Source of the DNA: Leisingera sp. JC1
Lineage (GTDB): Bacteria > Pseudomonadota > Alphaproteobacteria > Rhodobacterales > Rhodobacteraceae
NCBI RefSeq assembly: GCF_001679925.1
Contig: NZ_LYUZ01000147.1
Coordinates: 1 to 64,000, forward strand
Direction of reading: 5' to 3'
DNA: 64,000 nt
Shown: positions 59,509-64,000 of the stretch, in pieces
Position numbering within the stretch: the first letter of the stretch is position 1
How the letters are laid out: each line of letters begins with the position of its first letter
Notes under the pieces: model-generated
Database searches by the model: none
The model's input: the letters and a program-made list of their open reading frames with translations, nothing else
What the model was told of the DNA's origin: nothing
Program-made: the position numbers and the translations under genes

Positions 59509-60630
59509 ATGGCCTGGTCGCCGGAGAAAACTGAAGTCAAAAGCTGGAATGAATGGGACACGTTGCGACATGTGATCGTGGGCCGCGCCGATGATTGCCA
59601 TATCCCGCCGGAAGAGCCCGCGCTGGATGCCAAGGTGCCGGAAGACAGCGACATGCGCGGCCAGTGGGGGCGCCGTCCGCAGGAAACCATCGACCGAGCC
59701 AATGAACTGCTGGACAATTTCGCCAGCCAGCTGCGCGGCCGTGGCATCCGGGTGGACCGTCCGGTCTCCATCGACCATTCCCAGCCGGTGACGACCCCGG
59801 ATTTCCACACCGACAGCCAATTCGGCTGCATGCCGCCGCGCGACGTGCTGCTGACCGTGGGTCATGAGATGCTCGAAGCGACCATGTCCTACCGCTGCCG
59901 CTGGTTCGAGTATCTGAACTACCGGCCGCTGCTGAAGCAGTACTGGGAGGAAGATCCGAACTTCCGCCACGAGGCAGCGCCCAAGCCACGCCTCACGGAT
60001 GCGGATTACCACCCGGATTACCTCAGCGACAAGATCGGCGTGGCCAAGCGGCTGGAATGGGCAGCGGAGAAGTTCTTTGTCACCACCGAAGAAGAACCGC
60101 TGTTCGACGCCGCCGACGTGCTGCGTTTCGGCAAGGATCTGGTTGTGCAGCATGGCTTCACCACCAACCTCAAGGGCATTGAATGGCTGCGCCGCCACTT
60201 CCCGGACCACCGGGTGCACACGGTGAACTTCCCGGGCGATCCGTACCCGATCCACATCGACGCCACCTTCACGCCGCTGCGCCCGGGCCTGATCCTGAAC
60301 AACCCGCAGCGCCGCCTGCCGGAGGAGCAGCGCGCGATGTTCAGCAAGAACGGCTGGGACATCGTCGATGCGGCCCAGCCCGCCCACAACACCCCGCCGC
60401 CGCTGTGCTATTCCTCGACCTGGCTATCGATGAACGTGCTGGTGCTGGACCCGAAAACCGTCTGCGTTGAGAAATCAGAGGTCTACCAGGCAGAGCAGAT
60501 GGACAAGCTGGGCATGGAAGTCGTCGAAGTCGAGCTGCGCGACGCCTACGCGTTCGGCGGCGGTCTGCATTGTTGCACCGCGGATGTTTACCGCGACGGT
60601 GACTGCGAGGACTACTTCCCGCATCAGTAA
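59509..60630 (+). CDS. Glycine amidinotransferase-like enzyme
   Basis: A 373-residue amidinotransferase (AGAT-like). Motifs include PDFHTDSQFGCMPPRDVLL, FDAADVLRFGKDLV (candidate Asp203), YPIHIDATFTPLRPG (His249) and FGGGLHCCTADVYR (candidate catalytic Cys355). Such enzymes transfer the amidino group from arginine to an amine; glycine (giving guanidinoacetate) or inosamine phosphate are known acceptors. Acceptor identity is uncertain. A putative ribosome-binding-site-hiding hairpin precedes the ATG. A terminator follows. Confidence 0.85.
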   Translation: MAWSPEKTEVKSWNEWDTLRHVIVGRADDCHIPPEEPALDAKVPEDSDMRGQWGRRPQETIDRANELLDNFASQLRGRGIRVDRPVSIDHSQPVTTPDFHTDSQFGCMPPRDVLLTVGHEMLEATMSYRCRWFEYLNYRPLLKQYWEEDPNFRHEAAPKPRLTDADYHPDYLSDKIGVAKRLEWAAEKFFVTTEEEPLFDAADVLRFGKDLVVQHGFTTNLKGIEWLRRHFPDHRVHTVNFPGDPYPIHIDATFTPLRPGLILNNPQRRLPEEQRAMFSKNGWDIVDAAQPAHNTPPPLCYSSTWLSMNVLVLDPKTVCVEKSEVYQAEQMDKLGMEVVEVELRDAYAFGGGLHCCTADVYRDGDCEDYFPHQ

Positions 60631-60643
60631 GCCTTTTCAGAAG

Positions 60644-60667
60644 CCGCCCGCTCTAAGAAGCGGGCGG
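60644..60667 (+). terminator. Bidirectional hairpin between amidinotransferase and GNAT
   Basis: Nine-bp stem CCGCCCGCT / AGCGGGCGG with a CTAAGA loop. It overlaps the last codons of the minus-strand GNAT gene and can serve both convergent transcripts. Confidence 0.75.
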
Positions 60668-61141
60668 TTGACCCAACCCCATCCGCAGGATGTGCTGCGG
60701 GCCGGCGATGCCATGCGGATAAATGCCGCCGGTGTCCTGAAATCCGCCTTTCAGATAGCAGCGGACCGCACCGGGGTTTTGCATGTTGACCGTCAGCAGC
60801 ACAGCGGCGCGGCCTGTGTAGTGCCCTGGCAGGTAATTTCGCAGCGCTGCTACGGCTGCGGTCGCGTAACCTTTGCCCTGTTCAGCGCGATCCACCATGA
60901 AAGCGCGCAGGCCCAGGGTATCTGCATCCGCGAAATCATAGGTCTCATGGTAAAGGCGGTCTGTTTTGAAGAACCCGACCGCGCGGGTGCCGTTGAGGAT
61001 GGCGTGGAAATCCACGCCCTCCTCATCTTCTTCAAAGGCTTGCGCCACGGTCCCGGAAAAGCGGGTCTGATCCGGCTCCACCTGAATATGGCGCACCAGG
61101 TCAAACTCGCTGCGGGCCACCGGGCGCAGGCTGAGGGTCAT
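60653..61141 (-). CDS. GNAT-family N-acetyltransferase
   Basis: A 162-residue acetyltransferase. The acetyl-CoA region is LGLRAFMVDRAEQGKGYATAAVAALRNYL, and LLTVNMQNPGAVRCYLKGGFQDTG is the C-terminal helix block. It starts on the last base of the pepF stop, so it is probably cotranscribed with pepF. Substrate unknown. The last codons lie in a terminator hairpin. Confidence 0.82.
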   Translation of the reverse strand: MTLSLRPVARSEFDLVRHIQVEPDQTRFSGTVAQAFEEDEEGVDFHAILNGTRAVGFFKTDRLYHETYDFADADTLGLRAFMVDRAEQGKGYATAAVAALRNYLPGHYTGRAAVLLTVNMQNPGAVRCYLKGGFQDTGGIYPHGIAGPQHILRMGLGQPPAS

Positions 61142-62961
61142 TACTCCTCCATCGCCTCCAGCTCATCAATGAAGCCGGAGATCATGCTGAGGCCCTTGTC
61201 CCAGAATTTCGGGTCGGTGGCATCTAGGCCAAAGGGCGCCAGCAGCTCCTTGTGGTGCTTGGAGCCGCCCGCCTTGAGCATCTCGAAATACTTGTCCTCA
61301 AAGCCCTCCGCACCGCTGGCGTAGACAGAATAGAGCGCGTTGACCAGCCCGTCGCCGAAGGCATAGGCGTAGACATAGAAGGGCGAATGCACGAAGTGGG
61401 GAATATAGGCCCAGAAGGTTTCATAGCCTTCCATGTATTCAAAGGCTTCGCCCAAGGATTCCGCCTGCACCGACATCCAGATGGCGTTGATGTCATCCGG
61501 GGTCAGCTCGCCCTCGGCGCGGGCAGCGTGCAGTTTGCATTCGAAGTCATAAAAGGCGATCTGGCGCACCACCGTGTTGATCATGTCCTCGACTTTGCCC
61601 GCCAGCAGCACCTTGCGCTGCTGTTTGGTTTCGGCCTTGTCGAGCATCTTGCGGAAGGTCAGCATCTCGCCGAACACGGACGCGGTTTCCGCCAGGGTCA
61701 GCGGGGTGGAGGAGAGCATCTCGCCCTGTTCCGCCGCCAGCACCTGGTGCACGCCGTGGCCCAGCTCATGTGCCAGCGTCATCACGTCGCGCGGTTTGCC
61801 CAAGTAGTTGAGCATCACATAGGGATGCACGTTGGTGACGGTCGGGTGCGCAAAGGCGCCCGGCGCCTTGCCGGGTTTCACGCCCGCGTCGATCCAGCCG
61901 TCGGAAAAGAAGGGGGCCGCGATTTCGCCCATGCGGGGATCAAAGGCGTTATAGGACTCCATCACGGTCTTTTCGGCCTCATCCCAGCCAATGGTGCGAG
62001 AGTCTTCCAGCGGCAGCGGCGCGTTGCGGTCCCAAACCTGCATCACATCCAGCCCCAGCCATTTGCGCTTCAGCTCGTAATAGCGGTGGCTGAGCTTGGG
62101 GTAGGCGGCGACCACCGCCTCGCGCAGCGCTTCGACCACTTCCGGCTCCACGTCGTTGGACAGGTGGCGGCCGGTCTGCGGGCTGGGCATGCCGCGCCAG
62201 CGGTCAATGATTTCCTTCTCCTTGGCCTGTGTGTTGTGGACGCGGGCAAAGGTCTTGATGTTTTCAGCAAAGACGCGCGCCAATTCGCGCGCTGCAGCCT
62301 CGCGCATGCTGCGGTCCTGTTCGGTCAGAAGGTTCAGGGTGCCCTCGATGTTCAGCTCTTCGCCGTTCACAGTGAAGGTGAGGCCTGCGATGGTCTCATC
62401 AAACAGCTTCTCCCAGGCGTCGCCGACGATGCCGAGGTCGTGCATGAACCTCTCCAGTTCGTCAGACAGCTGGTAAGGCTTCATCGCGCGGATGCGGCGG
62501 AACACGCTGTCATAACGCCTCAGTTCCGCATTGGCGGTCAGATGCGCGTCCATCACACTGTCTTCGATCCGGTTCAGCTCAAGCGTGAAGAACACCAGCG
62601 GGGTGGTGGAAACGGTGACCTTTTCCTGGCAATCGGACAGGAATGCGGCGCGGTCCGCGTCGATGGTCAGCTGGTAATAGCGCAGGCCCGCAAAGGACAT
62701 GATGCGGCCGGCGATGTTGTTGATCTTCTCGTTGCGCTGCACGCAGGTCAGCAGCCCGTCCGCGTCCAGCTCCGCCAGCTTGCCCTCGTAATCGGCGGCA
62801 AAGGCGGCGCATTCCTTGTCCAGCCACTCCAGGTCGCGGGCCAGTTCGGGGGCGTCCTCAGACGCGTAAAGATCGCTGAGGTCCCATTCCGGCAGATCGC
62901 CGAGCCCGCCGGAACCGGCAGTTGCGTTTGCGTCGCGGACGGGGAAGGGAAGCTGGAACAT
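61141..62961 (-). CDS. pepF: Oligoendopeptidase F (M3 family)
   Basis: A 606-residue cytoplasmic zinc metallopeptidase that cleaves oligopeptides. The HEXXH site is in VMTLAHELGHGVHQVLA (residues about 400), with the third ligand downstream in TLAETASVFGEML. The N-terminal half is helical. ATG 62961 is preferred because GGAG lies 6 nt upstream; the frame extends to 62976. GNAT follows on the same strand. The antisense open frame of over 600 codons is a high-G+C artefact. Confidence 0.94.
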   Translation of the reverse strand: MFQLPFPVRDANATAGSGGLGDLPEWDLSDLYASEDAPELARDLEWLDKECAAFAADYEGKLAELDADGLLTCVQRNEKINNIAGRIMSFAGLRYYQLTIDADRAAFLSDCQEKVTVSTTPLVFFTLELNRIEDSVMDAHLTANAELRRYDSVFRRIRAMKPYQLSDELERFMHDLGIVGDAWEKLFDETIAGLTFTVNGEELNIEGTLNLLTEQDRSMREAAARELARVFAENIKTFARVHNTQAKEKEIIDRWRGMPSPQTGRHLSNDVEPEVVEALREAVVAAYPKLSHRYYELKRKWLGLDVMQVWDRNAPLPLEDSRTIGWDEAEKTVMESYNAFDPRMGEIAAPFFSDGWIDAGVKPGKAPGAFAHPTVTNVHPYVMLNYLGKPRDVMTLAHELGHGVHQVLAAEQGEMLSSTPLTLAETASVFGEMLTFRKMLDKAETKQQRKVLLAGKVEDMINTVVRQIAFYDFECKLHAARAEGELTPDDINAIWMSVQAESLGEAFEYMEGYETFWAYIPHFVHSPFYVYAYAFGDGLVNALYSVYASGAEGFEDKYFEMLKAGGSKHHKELLAPFGLDATDPKFWDKGLSMISGFIDELEAMEE

Positions 62962-63111
62962 GGGGGCTCCTATCATGAGAAATACATTGACCCAACATCT
63001 AAGGGCGGGCTTGCGGGATCACAAGCAGGCGGATGCCGGGCCGCAGGACAATGGCATATTCGGGTAAGGAGCGCGTAAACGGGGCGTGCGCAGCCCGCGC
63101 AACGGCCAGTG

Positions 63112-64000
63112 TCAGCCGCTGTGCTGATCGAACAGGCGGCACATGCTGGAAAACACATGGGCGCGGATTTCCGGGGTTTCCATCATCACCTCGTGCTGCC
63201 CCCCTTTGATCAGGTCCAGTTCACCGCCCGGCCAGCGGTCCATGCGGTCGTGGATCGCCTCCGGATTGACGATCTGCTCTTCGGAGCCGAGGAAGGTGAT
63301 GCAGGGCAGGACGGGTGAGGGCATTTTCTCCAATTCCGCGCATTCCTGCAGGCTGACCCGCAGCCATTGGATGGTGGGGCCTCCCAGCGCCAGATCCGGC
63401 TGTGCGGCCAGTTGGGCGTGCATCAGCTTGTACATCTCGGGATCGGTGGTCAGCGTGTTGCCCTCGAACGGGGTGATCTGCACGTATTGCTCCAACGCGG
63501 TGGTCGGCAGCAGCCGTTCGTCCAAGCGCAGCAGCGGCGCGATGCCGCCAAGGGCACGTACCAGCGGACGCAGCAACGGCGGGATCTGGATGCCCCACAT
63601 CGGGCCGGTAAAACAGCAGGAGTTGACGTTCAGGCCCTCAACCAGCGAGCGCAGGCCAATGGCGCCGCCCATCGAATGGCCAACCAGGTGCCAGGGCCGG
63701 GGCAGATCCAATTGCGCGGCCAGTGCGGCCAGCGCCTGCACGTCTTTCTGGAAATCGGTGAAATGGCCGACATGGCCCAGCCGCCGTTCTGCCAGCATCC
63801 GTCCGGCAAGCCCTTGGCCGCGCCAGTCCACGGTCAGCGTCGCATAGCCCCGGGCGGCGAACTCGGCCGCGGCAGGGCCATATTTTTCGATGTATTCCGT
63901 GCGCCCGGGGAACAGCAGGACGGTGCCCTTTGCCTCCCCCTCCGGGCGCCAGTGGCCTGCACGGATGCGCAGGCCATCGCAGGTGTGCACCCAGTGGGCT
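63112..64000 (-). CDS. Alpha/beta hydrolase (lysophospholipase-like), 5' end outside window
   Basis: At least 292 residues of a serine hydrolase of the monoacylglycerol lipase/lysophospholipase type (COG2267-like). The nucleophile elbow is HLVGHSMGGAIGL, and the oxyanion region is VLLFPGRTEYIEKYG. Catalytic Asp is probably in the SEEQIVNPEAIHDR region and His in KGGQHEVM. The frame is open to the right edge (AHW before VHTCDGLRIRAGHW), so the start codon lies beyond 64000; an internal GTG at 63990 is unlikely to be the start. Confidence 0.85.
   Translation of the reverse strand, partial: AHWVHTCDGLRIRAGHWRPEGEAKGTVLLFPGRTEYIEKYGPAAAEFAARGYATLTVDWRGQGLAGRMLAERRLGHVGHFTDFQKDVQALAALAAQLDLPRPWHLVGHSMGGAIGLRSLVEGLNVNSCCFTGPMWGIQIPPLLRPLVRALGGIAPLLRLDERLLPTTALEQYVQITPFEGNTLTTDPEMYKLMHAQLAAQPDLALGGPTIQWLRVSLQECAELEKMPSPVLPCITFLGSEEQIVNPEAIHDRMDRWPGGELDLIKGGQHEVMMETPEIRAHVFSSMCRLFDQHSG

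Noticed and set aside
61252-63078. 608-codon plus-strand frame
   Set aside because: Antisense to pepF, which carries HEXXH and has a proper ribosome-binding site.

Overview
The window looks like a chromosomal segment of a marine alphaproteobacterium of the Roseobacter group (Rhodobacteraceae; Leisingera, Phaeobacter or Ruegeria are the closest guesses). The reasons are the high G+C, a tetrameric sarcosine oxidase operon, the recJ-glpX-hom order, an alphaproteobacterial GTTC-N7-GTTC LexA box, a tRNA-His without an encoded G-1, and several small gene families typical of Rhodobacteraceae. Housekeeping genes (dnaG, rpoD, rpoH, nusB, nrdR, rib genes) argue against a plasmid. Genus is inference; family is fairly secure.

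Layout. 1-1.8 kb: end of an IS256-family element that has cut the 5' part off a potC-like permease gene, followed by potD. 1.9-11.4 kb: a nitric-oxide island. A group III truncated haemoglobin, a DUF2189 membrane protein and a cbb3 oxidase (ccoNOQP) run towards a convergent nsrR. nsrR is divergent from norS-norY-senC-orf1 and a formate/nitrite-family transporter. norSY encodes an sNOR-type haem-copper NO reductase with a complete CuA site and an Asn where oxidases carry the cross-linked Tyr. Two near-identical 23-bp operator-like sites flank and overlap the norS promoter. 11.5-16.4 kb: tRNA-Glu, recJ, glpX, hom and a small lipoprotein on the minus strand. 16.5-22.8 kb: mixed metabolic and regulatory genes (TetR-GNAT, ABM monooxygenase, pirin, a stand-alone reductive-dehalogenase-like protein, LysR, a beta-hydroxyacid dehydrogenase). 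22.9-25.7 kb: two TadE-like proteins and a VWA/TadG-like protein. 26-32.8 kb: glutamate-family dehydrogenase and soxBDAG. 32.8-38.8 kb: dnaG, rpoD and small genes. 38.8-40.9 kb: a coiled protein and three tandem paralogous secreted proteins of unknown function. 40.9-43 kb: YjbQ, nrdR, ribD. 43.1-47.6 kb: capsule genes kpsC, a kpsD-like lipoprotein and kpsS. 47.8-50.8 kb: ribE, a ribBA homologue whose cyclohydrolase half has lost its cysteines, ribH and nusB. 50.9-56.4 kb: small proteins, SOS-controlled mmcB, an RTX-like protein, tRNA-His and secreted proteins. 56.4-64 kb: rluD, rpoH, a palindrome-rich intergenic region, a DksA-type zinc finger protein, an amidinotransferase behind a structured leader, pepF-GNAT and a truncated hydrolase.

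How parts work together. The 1.9-11.4 kb island reads as one NO-stress unit: NsrR senses NO, sNOR and cbb3 oxidase can reduce NO, the haemoglobin can bind or dioxygenate it, SenC supplies copper, and the transporter can move nitrite. The sox operon demethylates sarcosine from osmolyte or creatine breakdown, and the nearby dehydrogenase can feed amino nitrogen into central metabolism. The rib genes cover much of riboflavin synthesis but probably lack a functional GTP cyclohydrolase II. Best candidates for undescribed biology are the sNOR/cbb3/NsrR island, the three-paralogue secreted cluster, the amidinotransferase leader, and the palindrome pair downstream of rpoH.
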